Shown: positions 1-7,762 of the stretch, in pieces
Position numbering within the stretch: the stretch's first letter is position 1
Layout: every line of letters starts with the position of its first letter
Source of the DNA: Crossiella cryophila
GTDB lineage: Bacteria; Actinomycetota; Actinomycetes; Mycobacteriales; Pseudonocardiaceae
Length of the DNA stretch: 64,000 nucleotides
Assembly: GCF_014204915.1 (NCBI RefSeq)
Contig: NZ_JACHMH010000001.1
Coordinates: forward strand, 5,791,501 to 5,855,500
Direction: 5' to 3'
Translations under genes and position numbers: made by a program
The notes under the pieces: generated by a model
The model's input: the letters and a program-made list of their open reading frames with translations, nothing else
Database searches by the model: none
What the model was told of the DNA's origin: nothing

Positions 1-948
1 GGCACCTACGCCGACGACTTCTACCCGGTGTACTTCGGCAGCAGGCGCGACCTGGCCGCCGCCCGGCTGCAGACCGAACGCCTCAAGCTGTTCATGCCGC
101 TGGACCTGGCCCAGACCGCGACCCCGGTCAACGCGGTGGAACGCGGTCTGGCCGACCTGTGGACGCGCACCGCGGGACCGCTGACCTCCGCACACCGCAA
201 GTCCTTCCGCAAGGCCAACGAGGACATGCTGGAGAGCTGGGTGTGGGAACTGGAGAACCAGTTCGCCAACCGCATCCCGGACCCGGTCGACTACGTGGAG
301 ATGCGCCGCGCCACCTTCGGCTCGGACATGACCATGGCGCTGTGCCGCCTGCAACTGGGCCAAGCGGTGCCAGCGGAGATCTACCGCTCCAGGCCGGTGC
401 AGGCGCTGGAGAAGTCGGCCCAGGACTACTCCTGCCTGATGAACGACATGTTCTCCTACCAGAAGGAGATCCAGTTCGAGGGCGAGCTGCACAACGCGGT
501 ACTGGTCGTGCAGAACTTCCTGGACTGCGACCGCGACCGCGCCGCCCAGGTGGTCAACAAGCTGATGACCGAACGCATGCAACAGTTCGAGCACATCCTC
601 GCCGTCGAGTTCCCGGCCCTGTTCCGCGACCACAAACTCGACCGCAAGGCCCAGCAGGTCCTGCTGGGCTACGCCGAGGAACTCAAACGCTGGATGGCCG
701 GCATCCGCATCTGGCACGAGGACTGCATCCGCTACAACGAGGCAGACCTCCTCCGCCACAACGCCCCGCCAACCCCCGCCACCGCTCCTCGGCCGGGCCT
801 GCCCCCATCGGCCCCGGCCCGACCAGTCCCGACGCCTGCCCCCACCTCGGCACCAGGGACTTCGACCAGTTCCCAGTCGCTCGGTGGCCCCACCGGACTG
901 GGCACCTCCGCGGCCCGTCTGAAGCCCATCACGGAGCCGGTGCACTGA
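1..948 (+). CDS. geoA: Germacradienol/geosmin synthase, C-terminal domain (5' truncated)
   Basis: The reading frame is open from the first base, so this is the 3' part of a longer gene. The visible protein begins just before a DDFYP motif (residues 5-9), the metal-binding motif of the second terpene-synthase domain of bifunctional geosmin synthases. It continues to NDMFSYQKE, matching the NSE-type Mg-binding motif. In this family the N-terminal domain makes germacradienol from farnesyl diphosphate and the C-terminal domain converts it to geosmin, in the cytosol. The tail after about residue 255 is Pro/Ala-rich and ends with GPTGLGTSAARL, which I recall as typical of actinomycete homologues. 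The N-terminal domain lies outside the window, so its integrity cannot be judged. Confidence 0.93.
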   Translation, partial: GTYADDFYPVYFGSRRDLAAARLQTERLKLFMPLDLAQTATPVNAVERGLADLWTRTAGPLTSAHRKSFRKANEDMLESWVWELENQFANRIPDPVDYVEMRRATFGSDMTMALCRLQLGQAVPAEIYRSRPVQALEKSAQDYSCLMNDMFSYQKEIQFEGELHNAVLVVQNFLDCDRDRAAQVVNKLMTERMQQFEHILAVEFPALFRDHKLDRKAQQVLLGYAEELKRWMAGIRIWHEDCIRYNEADLLRHNAPPTPATAPRPGLPPSAPARPVPTPAPTSAPGTSTSSQSLGGPTGLGTSAARLKPITEPVH

Positions 949-1576
949 TCGAGCGCTCACCGCAACCCCCAACGTCGGTTATGTCCATTCAGGGCGTAGC
1001 CGACGTTGTTACATGTGCGGTTTCTGTTGTGCCCCTTGCTATCCGGGCTTCAGCTGCGGGCCAGAATCTGCTGTTCGCTCACAGAGGAATGGCCTGGGGA
1101 ACCTTTGGTGCTGATCGTTTCGTTCCGCAGAAAGAAGCGGTGCGCGGGGCGGGGCACGACACGGCATGGTGGTCGAGGGTCGGGAGTCGTCAGGCATGGG
1201 GCGGGTCGGTCGGGTGGCTCGGCCGTGGGGTGGGTGGCTCGGCTGAGTGAGGGGTCGTTGGCACTGGGGTGAGCGAGGGGCGCAACACGGGGCACGGGCC
1301 GGGTGGGGCGGCGGGGTGCTCATCGTCGGCGGGGTGCTGACAGTCGGGTGAGCAGGGGGTGGCAGCTCCGGGTCGGGCGCACGGGCCGTTTGGGGCGGGC
1401 GGCCGGAGTGGTCGGTGTCGCTGGGGCGGCGGCCTGCGGTTGGGCTGGAGTCGACTTGGGCTGGAGCCGAGCGGAGCGGGTGGCCCGGACCGGGTAGTCC
1501 GGAGTGGCGGCGTTACCGGTAGCGACGGCACTGGCGTGACCTGGTTGCTGGGCGGCGGGCTGGTCGATGTTGTTCT

Positions 1577-1740
1577 GGCCTCGCGGCCTCGCGGCCTCGC
1601 GGCCTCGCGGCCTCGCGGCCTCGCGGCCTCGCGGCCTCGCGGCCTCGCGGCCTCGCGGCCTCGCGGCCTCGCGGCCTCGCGGCCTCGCGGCCTCGCGGCC
1701 TCGCGGCCTCGCGGCCTCGCGGCCTCGCGGCCTCGCGGCC
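1577..1740. repeat. 20 perfect tandem copies of an 8-bp unit
   Basis: Bases 1581-1740 are exactly 20 uninterrupted copies of TCGCGGCC, preceded by a partial GGCC. The unit is not a multiple of three, so three units give an 8-codon cycle (RPRGLAAS) in every frame. The array therefore keeps all six frames open and creates false ORFs. Perfect identity indicates recent or ongoing slippage. Confidence 0.97.
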
Positions 1741-2339
1741 GTGTGCGGGGTGGGGAGCGCTTGTGGGGCGTGGGGGCTTCCCCGGCGAGGTGGCTTCCTG
1801 GGCGAGGTGGACTCGCGCGGCCCGTCGGGTGGGGTGGGCTTGCGTGGGCTCGGCGCAGCGCGGCGGGGTGGGTTTGCGTGGGCTCGGTGGCGCGGGGTGT
1901 GCATGGAGGGTTGTGCGGTGGGTTGAGGCGGTTGCGATGGGGATTCTCGGGGGCGCCTAGACCGCGGGGATTGCGGGCTGCGGTGGGGCCGGGTTGGCTG
2001 GTGTTGGCGTTGCGCCGGGTGTTGTCGCTGCTCACAGCGTCGGGTGGTGGTGATCGCCGGGGCGTGCTGAGAGGCGCTGCGGTGTGGATCTGGGGAGATG
2101 GGGGTGGTTTTGGTGGGCGGGTCGGGCCCTGGGTGGGTTGGGGGCGGGGTACCTTGGGTGACTATCTTTGGTAAATACGTTGCGACATCCGGGTTGGTGC
2201 GTCACTCTGGTGGCAGTACAACTCCACCTCACAGCGTTACGATGAACGGCTCCGGGGAGCTGCGCGGGCGCGGGCGTCGATCTGATGTCACGCCACTGTG
2301 CCTGCCGCGCTACTCCGATGTGATCGCCGTTCGTCATCG

Positions 2340-2377
2340 GGAAGCCGCCCTCCGCATTGCCGGACCGGGCGGCTTCC
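2340..2377. terminator. 11-bp perfect stem-loop
   Basis: GGAAGCCGCCC (2340-2350) pairs perfectly with GGGCGGCTTCC (2367-2377) across a 16-nt loop. It lies about 210 nt beyond the stop of the minus-strand gene that ends at 2590. It could be a secondary terminator; no U-tract is present, as is common in actinomycetes. Confidence 0.45.
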
Positions 2378-2542
2378 GCTATTTCCGGGGTTGGTTTCCT
2401 GCCGGGGCCGTGGTGCCCTTTCCGCCGGGTGCCTGTGTTGGGCTTTAGGTACGGCTGAAGGTGGTTAGGTCCGGTTCGGGGGCTTGGTACCGTGCGTGCG
2501 CCGACGCGATCCATGGTGGGACACGGCGGCCGAAACGGGTGG

Positions 2543-2580
2543 CCATCCGGTTTTCCCGTGCGCGCGGGGCAACCGGATGG
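2543..2580 (-). terminator. Hairpin terminator after the NAD(P)-binding protein gene
   Basis: CCATCCGGTT (2543-2552) and AACCGGATGG (2571-2580) form a perfect 10-bp stem. The 18-nt loop contains a further short CCCG/CGGG pairing. It begins 9 nt past the stop codon at 2590, the expected place for an intrinsic terminator. Confidence 0.7.
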
Positions 2581-2589
2581 TCCGCCTGT

Positions 2590-3267
2590 TCAGTAGCCGA
2601 CGGTGAAACGCAGGCCCACGTGTCGCGGGTGTTCGACCTCGTCCAGTACCGCCACCGCCAAGTCTTCCGCGGAGATCGCGCTGGTGCCGTCGGCGCGGAC
2701 CAGCAGTTGGTTGCGGCCAAGGCGGTACCGGCCGGTGCGTTCGCCTGGGGGGATCAGCAGGGCTGAGGGGCTCAGGTAGGTCCAATCGCGGTTCGACAGG
2801 CGGTAGAGGTTGAGGGCCGCGCGGTGGGCTCGGATTACCTGGAGGTACTCGGGTGGGGTGCCCAGGTCGGTGGGGAGGGACTCGGCGATGCCGTCGAGGT
2901 CGGCGATCTGTTGGCCGGGGCTGACTTCCAGGCTGCCCGCGCCGCCGATGACGATCAGGCGGGTGCGGGGGTGGGATTCCAGGGCGCGTAGCAGGGAGCG
3001 GGCTGCTGTGGGCAGGGCGTTGGCGTTGCGGATGGTCTCGTCGATGTCGCGGCCCGCGTTGATCGCGTTGACGAGCACGTCCAGGCCGGGCAGTAGTTCG
3101 GTGACCGCTGCCGGGTCGCTGATCTCGGCCTGTCGCCAGGTCACCGGGCCGGGTTTGGTGGGAATGGTGGATCTGCTGATGGCGGTGACCTCGTGGCCAC
3201 GGGTGACCGCCTCGTGGACGATGCGGCTGCCGATGACGCCGGTGGCGCCGAACACGCCGATGCGCAT
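2590..3267 (-). CDS. NAD(P)-binding Rossmann-fold protein (NmrA/epimerase-like)
   Basis: A 225-aa cytosolic protein that starts MRIGVFGATGVIG, a classic GxxGxxG dinucleotide-binding loop of atypical SDRs. IVIGGAGSLEV near the middle is a second conserved strand of this family. It probably reduces or senses a small substrate with NAD(P)H; the substrate cannot be told. The ATG at 3267 has a GGGAGA ribosome-binding site a few bases upstream; an upstream in-frame extension to 3345 would run through the operator region and is rejected. It is divergent from a TetR gene, which probably controls it. Confidence 0.85.
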   Translation of the reverse strand: MRIGVFGATGVIGSRIVHEAVTRGHEVTAISRSTIPTKPGPVTWRQAEISDPAAVTELLPGLDVLVNAINAGRDIDETIRNANALPTAARSLLRALESHPRTRLIVIGGAGSLEVSPGQQIADLDGIAESLPTDLGTPPEYLQVIRAHRAALNLYRLSNRDWTYLSPSALLIPPGERTGRYRLGRNQLLVRADGTSAISAEDLAVAVLDEVEHPRHVGLRFTVGY

Positions 3268-3311
3268 GGTTGTCTCCCCAGTCTGGTGCACGCTGTTCGA
3301 GAACTGAACGG

Positions 3312-3328
3312 CGTGTAGTAAATACACG
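3312..3328. promoter_or_regulatory. Palindromic operator between the NAD(P)-binding protein and TetR genes
   Basis: CGTGTA (3312-3317), 5-nt spacer, TACACG (3323-3328): a perfect inverted repeat with 6-bp arms. A TACTAT box at 3334-3339 could be the -10 of the TetR gene. Its position in the divergent intergenic region fits a TetR operator controlling both genes; binding is inferred. Confidence 0.65.
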
Positions 3329-3371
3329 GGGGATACTATCCGCACGGCTTAGAGTGTCAAGGGTGCGAGAT

Positions 3372-4079
3372 GTGACGCGGAACCGGCGGGCGCGGCTGCG
3401 GGCCGAGACGACCGAGGAGATCCAGGCGATCGCCCTGCGGTTGCTGGCCGGGGGCGGGCCGGACGCGGTCACGTTGCGCGCCATCGCCCGGGAGATGGGG
3501 ATGACCGCGGGCGCGATCTACGGCTACTTCGCGACCAGGGACGAGTTGATCACCACGCTGATCCAGGGCGTGTACGGCGACCTGGTGGACGCGGTGGAGG
3601 CGGCGCGGGATGCCCGGCCGGCCGAGGACACGGCTGGGCGGATCATCGCTTGGGGGGAGGCGTTCCGCGGCTGGTCGGTGGCCAATCCGCAGGGCTTCCG
3701 GCTCATCTACGGCGACCCGGTGCCCGGCTACGCGGTGCCGGAGGGCGGCGCCGCCCCCGGGCCCGCGCACCGGGCCTGTTCCGGACTGGTCGAACTGGTC
3801 GCGGCGGCCTGGCCCAGCGCGGAACTGCGGCAGGGCGGTGGCGGGTACCGGTGGGCCGACTTCGACTCCGGACTGGTGAGCGTGGTTCGCGCCGACTTCC
3901 CGAAGCTGCCGCCGGCCGGGGTGGCCCTCGCACTGCGGGTGTGGGGCCGGATGCACGGTCTGGTCGCCCTGGAGATCTACGGCCACCTGGGCGCCCAGAC
4001 CGGCCAGAGCGCCGAGCTGTACGGCTACGAACTGCGGGATCTGGTGGTCTCGCTGGGACTCACTCCGCCGGAGTGGTGA
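3372..4079 (+). CDS. TetR-family regulator with WHG-type C-terminal domain
   Basis: About 235 aa. The N-terminal helix-turn-helix (residues 10-60, LRAIAREMGMTAGAIYGYFATRDEL) is typical TetR. The C-terminal half contains RVWGRMHGLVALEIYGHL, matching the WHG C-terminal domain. I chose GTG 3372 because AAGGG lies about 8 nt upstream; GTG 3363 is possible. It most likely represses itself and the divergent NAD(P)-binding protein through the palindrome at 3312-3328. Its 3' end overlaps the convergent esterase gene by 20 bp. Confidence 0.88.
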   Translation: MTRNRRARLRAETTEEIQAIALRLLAGGGPDAVTLRAIAREMGMTAGAIYGYFATRDELITTLIQGVYGDLVDAVEAARDARPAEDTAGRIIAWGEAFRGWSVANPQGFRLIYGDPVPGYAVPEGGAAPGPAHRACSGLVELVAAAWPSAELRQGGGGYRWADFDSGLVSVVRADFPKLPPAGVALALRVWGRMHGLVALEIYGHLGAQTGQSAELYGYELRDLVVSLGLTPPEW

Positions 4080-5841
4080 GCGTCCACTGCTCGTCGATCC
4101 GCATGGTGTGCGGGGTTTCGGTGGTGTAGGCGGGCCAGCCCGGATCGCCGGTGGTGATGAATCTGCTCCAGGCGGCGTGCGTGCGCGCGACCAGTTCCGG
4201 TGACGGTGGGGTGGGGCCGAGCAGGGACTGAGCGCCGTGTAGTTCCTGAACGGCTGTGGTGGCGAAGACGAAGGGCAGTTCCACGCAGTGGCAGGCGCCC
4301 AGGGATCCGTCGAAGGCCGCGGAGCGCCAGGCGAACTCGTATCGGTGTGTTCGACCAGGTAGCTGCGTGGCGTGTGCCTGGGCCAGCTGTCGGCTGCCCG
4401 CGCCGAAGAGCGCTTCGGTGGTGAGCCAGGGTGCGTGGCGGTTGGTGGGGACCAGGTAGAGGTTCGCCTCGTCGGTGTTGATGCCGATCAGCAGGTCCAC
4501 CGGCGGCAGCGCTGACTCGGTGGGTGGCCGGGGCAGTGTGTCCGGGTCCAGGACCAGGCCGAACGGTGTGATGCCGCGCAACGGGCCGTCTGTTGGCAAC
4601 GGAATCCGGCCCAGTGCCGCGATGAGGTCCGCGTCCGCCACGCCGGTGAACCCGGCCGCGGTCGGCGCGACCCCGAGTTCGGCCGCGAGTGCCGCGGTGA
4701 TCCGGTACGCCTGCTCCGGGGTGAGTACGGCGGCCGGGTTGCCGCTCTGGCTGATCACCCGCCGGAACAGTCCGTGCGCGCGGGGCGCGGCGAGCAGTGC
4801 GGTGGCCAGCATCGCCCCGGCGGACTGACCGGCCACGGTGATGTTGTTCGGATCGCCACCGAAGGCGGAGATGTTGTCCCGCAACCATTCCAGCGCGGCG
4901 ATGACGTCCAGCAGGCCGCGGTTGGCCGGGGCGTCGGGCAGGTGCAGCCAGCCGGGCGCGCCGAGGCGGTAGTTGACGGTGACCAGCAGGATGCCGTCGC
5001 GGGCGAACGCGGTGCCGTCGTAGAGCGGGGCGGAGCCGGAACCGGTTTGGAAGCCGCCGCCGTGCAGGAAGACGAGGACGGGGCGAGGGGTGGTGGCGGT
5101 GGGCGGGGTCCAGATGGTGAGGGTGCGGTAGTCGGGGCCGGGGGTGGTGGGGGAGTTGAGGGGGGTGAGGTCGAGGCGGCCGAGGGTGGGGCGGTGTGGG
5201 GCTGGGGCGGTGGGGCCGGGGGTGGTGGCGTCGCGGATGCCGGGGCGGGGAGGGGGTGGGGTTGGGGCGGTGAAGCGGGTGTCGGGTGGGGTGGCGGTGG
5301 GCAGGAGACCTGGGCGCGCGAGGGCTGGGGCAGGTGGGACAGCGGTGGTGCGGGTACCTGGATGGGCGGGCGGTGAGGTTGGGGCAGGCGGGGCGGCGAA
5401 GGGGCGGGCACCTGGGGCGGTGGGCGGCGGGGTTGGGGCAGGTGGGGCGGGGACGGTGCGGGCACCTAGGTGGGTGGGCGGTGGGGTTGGGGCTGGTGAG
5501 GCGGAGAGGGTGTGGGCATCTGGGGGTGAGAGGGGCGGAGCAGGGGAAGGGCGGCAGGGGTTTGCCGGGGCTGAGGTCAGGTGGATGGCCGGCTGAGGGA
5601 GTGGTGGGGCGGAAGCAGGTGGGGATGAGGTGGGGAAGGGGCTGTTGGGTGCGGTAGCCCGGATGCCCGGATTGGGGAGCGTCGCGGTGCTGAGGGCTGG
5701 CTGGGTTGGGCTGGGCGATGCAGCGGTGGGGGTTGGTGCGTGGTCGTGGACCGGGGCGGCGTAGGGCACGGCGTGGTAGACGGTCACCTCGGCGCGGTGT
5801 TCGCCCTGGACGGGGCCCTGGGCTGTGTGCACGGTGTTCAT
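4060..5841 (-). CDS. Carboxylesterase type B with a ~170-aa proline-rich insert
   Basis: 593 aa. The alpha/beta-hydrolase core is clear: oxyanion loop HGGGF (260-264), nucleophile elbow GQSAG with Ser340, an acidic residue in GINTDEANLY and a His in GACHCVELPFVF, all as in para-nitrobenzyl-esterase-type enzymes. The N-terminal strand GPVQGEHRAEVTVYHAVPYAAP (split here by its own turns) is also typical. Between that strand and GIRDATTPGP the family normally has a short PPxGxLRFxPP linker; here residues about 31-198 are almost pure Pro/Ala/Thr, including 18-residue tandem repeats. No signal peptide is visible. The start ATG overlaps the MBL gene stop by ATGA, so the two are translationally coupled. 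The 3' end overlaps the TetR gene. Confidence 0.87.
   Translation of the reverse strand: MNTVHTAQGPVQGEHRAEVTVYHAVPYAAPVHDHAPTPTAASPSPTQPALSTATLPNPGIRATAPNSPFPTSSPPASAPPLPQPAIHLTSAPANPCRPSPAPPLSPPDAHTLSASPAPTPPPTHLGARTVPAPPAPTPPPTAPGARPFAAPPAPTSPPAHPGTRTTAVPPAPALARPGLLPTATPPDTRFTAPTPPPPRPGIRDATTPGPTAPAPHRPTLGRLDLTPLNSPTTPGPDYRTLTIWTPPTATTPRPVLVFLHGGGFQTGSGSAPLYDGTAFARDGILLVTVNYRLGAPGWLHLPDAPANRGLLDVIAALEWLRDNISAFGGDPNNITVAGQSAGAMLATALLAAPRAHGLFRRVISQSGNPAAVLTPEQAYRITAALAAELGVAPTAAGFTGVADADLIAALGRIPLPTDGPLRGITPFGLVLDPDTLPRPPTESALPPVDLLIGINTDEANLYLVPTNRHAPWLTTEALFGAGSRQLAQAHATQLPGRTHRYEFAWRSAAFDGSLGACHCVELPFVFATTAVQELHGAQSLLGPTPPSPELVARTHAAWSRFITTGDPGWPAYTTETPHTMRIDEQWTLTTPAE
5305..5496 (-). 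repeat. 54-bp (18-aa) in-frame tandem repeat inside the esterase gene
   Basis: The landmark TTGGGGCAGG (one copy CTGGGGCAGG, one TTGGGGCTGG) recurs at 5325, 5379, 5433 and 5487, exactly 54 bp apart. On the protein this gives three full degenerate units starting PAPTPPPTHL, PAPTPPPTAP and PAPTSPPAHP (residues 116-169) and a partial fourth. The unit is a multiple of three, so the frame survives copy-number change. Confidence 0.85.
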
Positions 5842-6749
5842 TTGGTGAACGCCGCCCAGTTGGTGATGGCGAACTTCGATCCGTCGCGGGTGACCTCGGC
5901 CGCGCCGCTGCCGCCGAAGTGGGCCGGGATGATCAGGGCGTTGGTGTCGGCGGCCTCGGCGAGTAGCCGGCGGCGGGTGGCGATGGCGGCGGGTTCGTCC
6001 TCGCTGAGGCAGGGCTCGTGGTCGGGTTCGATCAGTTGCAGTGGGGTGTGGGCGATGTCGCCGATGAACAGGGCCCGGTCGGTGCCTGAGGTCAGGCGCA
6101 GGACGGCGGAGCCGGGGGTGTGGCCGGGGGCCAGTTCCAGGGTCAGGTTGGCGTCGAGCCGGTGGGTTGGTCCGTCCCAGGTGGACAGTTGGCCGGTGTG
6201 GTGCAGTGGGGCGATGCTGTCGAGGTAGATCTGGGCGTCGTCGCGGGTCTGGCCGCCGAAGGGGGAGTGGCGGGGGATGTTGTTGATGGGGTTGGTGAAG
6301 GTGTTCTCGGGGGTGCTCAGCAGGTATCGGGCGTTGGGGAAGGTGGGGATCCACTCGCCGTTGTGCAGGCGGGTGTTCCAGCCGACGTGGTCGGCGTGGG
6401 CGTGGGTGTTGACGACCAGGTCGACGTCTTCCGGTCGCACGCCCGCCGCTGCGAGGCGGTCCAGGAAACCGGTCTCGAGGTGGTGGAAGGCGGGGACCTG
6501 ACGTTCCTTCTGGTCGCCGATTCCGGTGTCCACCAGGATGATCCGGCCCTCGCTGCGTAGCACCCAGGACTGGGTGCGGGCCAGGTACATGTCCGTGGCG
6601 GGGTCCCAGTGGTCGGGGCTGAGCCAGGAACTGTTGGCCTGCCAGAGGTTGTGCGGCAGGGTGGGGAACAGGGTGCTGACAGGGGCGAAGGGGCCTTGCC
6701 ACTCAGTGACCCGGCTGATCTCGACGTCGCCGAGGGTGATGGTGTTCAT
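5838..6749 (-). CDS. MBL-fold metallo-hydrolase
   Basis: 303 aa. THAHADHVGW is the HxHxDH metal site of metallo-beta-lactamase-fold hydrolases; APGHTPGSAVL, the Asp in FIGDIAH and the His in IIPAHFGG supply the remaining ligands, so the site looks complete. The layout resembles the lactonase/AiiA-like branch; the substrate is unknown. Start ATG 6749 is preferred; a GTG three codons upstream (6758) is possible, and neither has a strong ribosome-binding site. The gene is coupled to the esterase by a 4-bp overlap, so the two probably act on the same ester or lactone. It is divergent from an AraC regulator. Confidence 0.86.
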   Translation of the reverse strand: MNTITLGDVEISRVTEWQGPFAPVSTLFPTLPHNLWQANSSWLSPDHWDPATDMYLARTQSWVLRSEGRIILVDTGIGDQKERQVPAFHHLETGFLDRLAAAGVRPEDVDLVVNTHAHADHVGWNTRLHNGEWIPTFPNARYLLSTPENTFTNPINNIPRHSPFGGQTRDDAQIYLDSIAPLHHTGQLSTWDGPTHRLDANLTLELAPGHTPGSAVLRLTSGTDRALFIGDIAHTPLQLIEPDHEPCLSEDEPAAIATRRRLLAEAADTNALIIPAHFGGSGAAEVTRDGSKFAITNWAAFTK

Positions 6750-6846
6750 GCCGATCACGCTAGGTTCGGTGCTGCCGGGTCGGGAATGATCCAGGGTCTT
6801 GGGTGTTTACGTCTACGTCTTGATCGTTGGGGGTGGGGGTCGGCGG

Positions 6847-7716
6847 ATGGATGTGCTCAGTGACGCGATCGCGGCCATGCGCAGTGGGCGGCCGTACTCG
6901 GCGTTGACCGAGGCGGACGGGCCGTGGTCCCGGGAGTTCCCGGACTTCGCCGGGGCCCGGCTGCATGTGGTGCTCGTCGGTGCGATCAAGGTGGTGCTGC
7001 CGGGGCGGGAGCCGGTGTCGCTGACGCCGGGGGACGCGGTGGTGTTGCCGCGGGGCGGGGCGCACGAGCTGGTCGACGCGGGGGTGCGCACCCGGTTGCT
7101 GTGCGGGGCGTTCCAGCTGGAGCAGGCGCGGCCGCACCCGTTGCTGGCCGAGTTGCCCGAGCTGCTGGTCCAGACCGCGCGGGCTGGTGAGCACGCGCCG
7201 TTGCAGGGGATCATCTCGGTGCTGGGGGCGGAACTGGCCGAGGTGCGGGCCGGTCGGGACGCGGTGCTGCCGTCGTTGCTGGAGGTGCTGCTCGTCTACC
7301 TCTTGCGGGCCTGGATGGACGAGCACGGCGACGGGCGGAACTGGGATGCTGCGATGCGGGATCCGGTGGTGGGCAAGGCGTTGCGGGCCATCCACCAGGA
7401 TCCGGCCGCACCGTGGACGGTGGAGGGGATGGGGGCCGCGGCCGGGCTGTCGCGGGCGGCGTTCGCACGCCGGTTCAGCCAGCTGGTCGGGCAGCCGCCG
7501 TTGGGGTACCTGACGTGGTGGCGGTTGGCGTTGGCGGCGCGGATGTTGCGTACCACCGATTCGACGCTGGCGGTGATCGCGGACCGCTGTGGCTACGGTT
7601 CGCAGTTCGCCTTCGCCAACGCGTTCAAGCGGGAGTACGGGGTGTCGGCTGGACGGTACCGGCGGTTGCGCCGGAGCGACCACGAACACATCGGCGAGTG
7701 GGAGCGGCCAGGCTGA
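6847..7716 (+). CDS. AraC-family regulator with N-terminal cupin
   Basis: About 289 aa. The N-terminal part (LTPGDAVVLPRGGAHEL) is a cupin sensor of the RCS/AraC_binding-like type. The C-terminal ~100 residues contain the double helix-turn-helix, including AGLSRAAFARRFSQLVG and the signature ADRCGYGSQFAFANAFKREYGVSAG-like end (quoted in pieces: CGYGSQFAF, FKREYGVSAGRYRR). ATG 6847 sits after a G-rich stretch. It most likely activates or represses the divergent MBL/esterase pair. Confidence 0.88.
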   Translation: MDVLSDAIAAMRSGRPYSALTEADGPWSREFPDFAGARLHVVLVGAIKVVLPGREPVSLTPGDAVVLPRGGAHELVDAGVRTRLLCGAFQLEQARPHPLLAELPELLVQTARAGEHAPLQGIISVLGAELAEVRAGRDAVLPSLLEVLLVYLLRAWMDEHGDGRNWDAAMRDPVVGKALRAIHQDPAAPWTVEGMGAAAGLSRAAFARRFSQLVGQPPLGYLTWWRLALAARMLRTTDSTLAVIADRCGYGSQFAFANAFKREYGVSAGRYRRLRRSDHEHIGEWERPG

Positions 7717-7721
7717 GCGGA

Positions 7722-7750
7722 CCGCCTCCGTCCGAAGTGGACGGAGGCGG
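7722..7750. terminator. Bidirectional terminator between the AraC and GH2 genes
   Basis: CCGCCTCCGTCC (7722-7733) and GGACGGAGGCGG (7739-7750) form a perfect 12-bp stem with a 5-nt loop. It sits in the 46-bp gap between the two convergent stop codons (7716 and 7763). Confidence 0.88.
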
Positions 7751-7762
7751 CCTGGTGAACGC

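Larger units (their letters stand above)
949..2589. other. 1.6-kb G-rich non-coding region after geoA
   Basis: I find no convincing gene here. Open frames on both strands are low-complexity Gly/Arg or Pro/Arg strings caused by strong purine/pyrimidine strand bias (long G-rich runs on the + strand, about 1140-2160) and by the 8-bp tandem repeat inside it. None shows a recognisable domain or a clear ribosome-binding site. Two hairpins near the right end are listed separately. The length is well above other gaps in the window, which suggests decay of older genes or a structural locus. Confidence 0.6.

Noticed and set aside
1190-2035. Long Pro/Arg-rich open frame on the minus strand (and similar ones on the + strand)
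   Set aside because: It arises because the 8-bp repeat and G-rich bias remove stop codons in all frames; no domain, no ribosome-binding site, and the mirrored frames are equally long.
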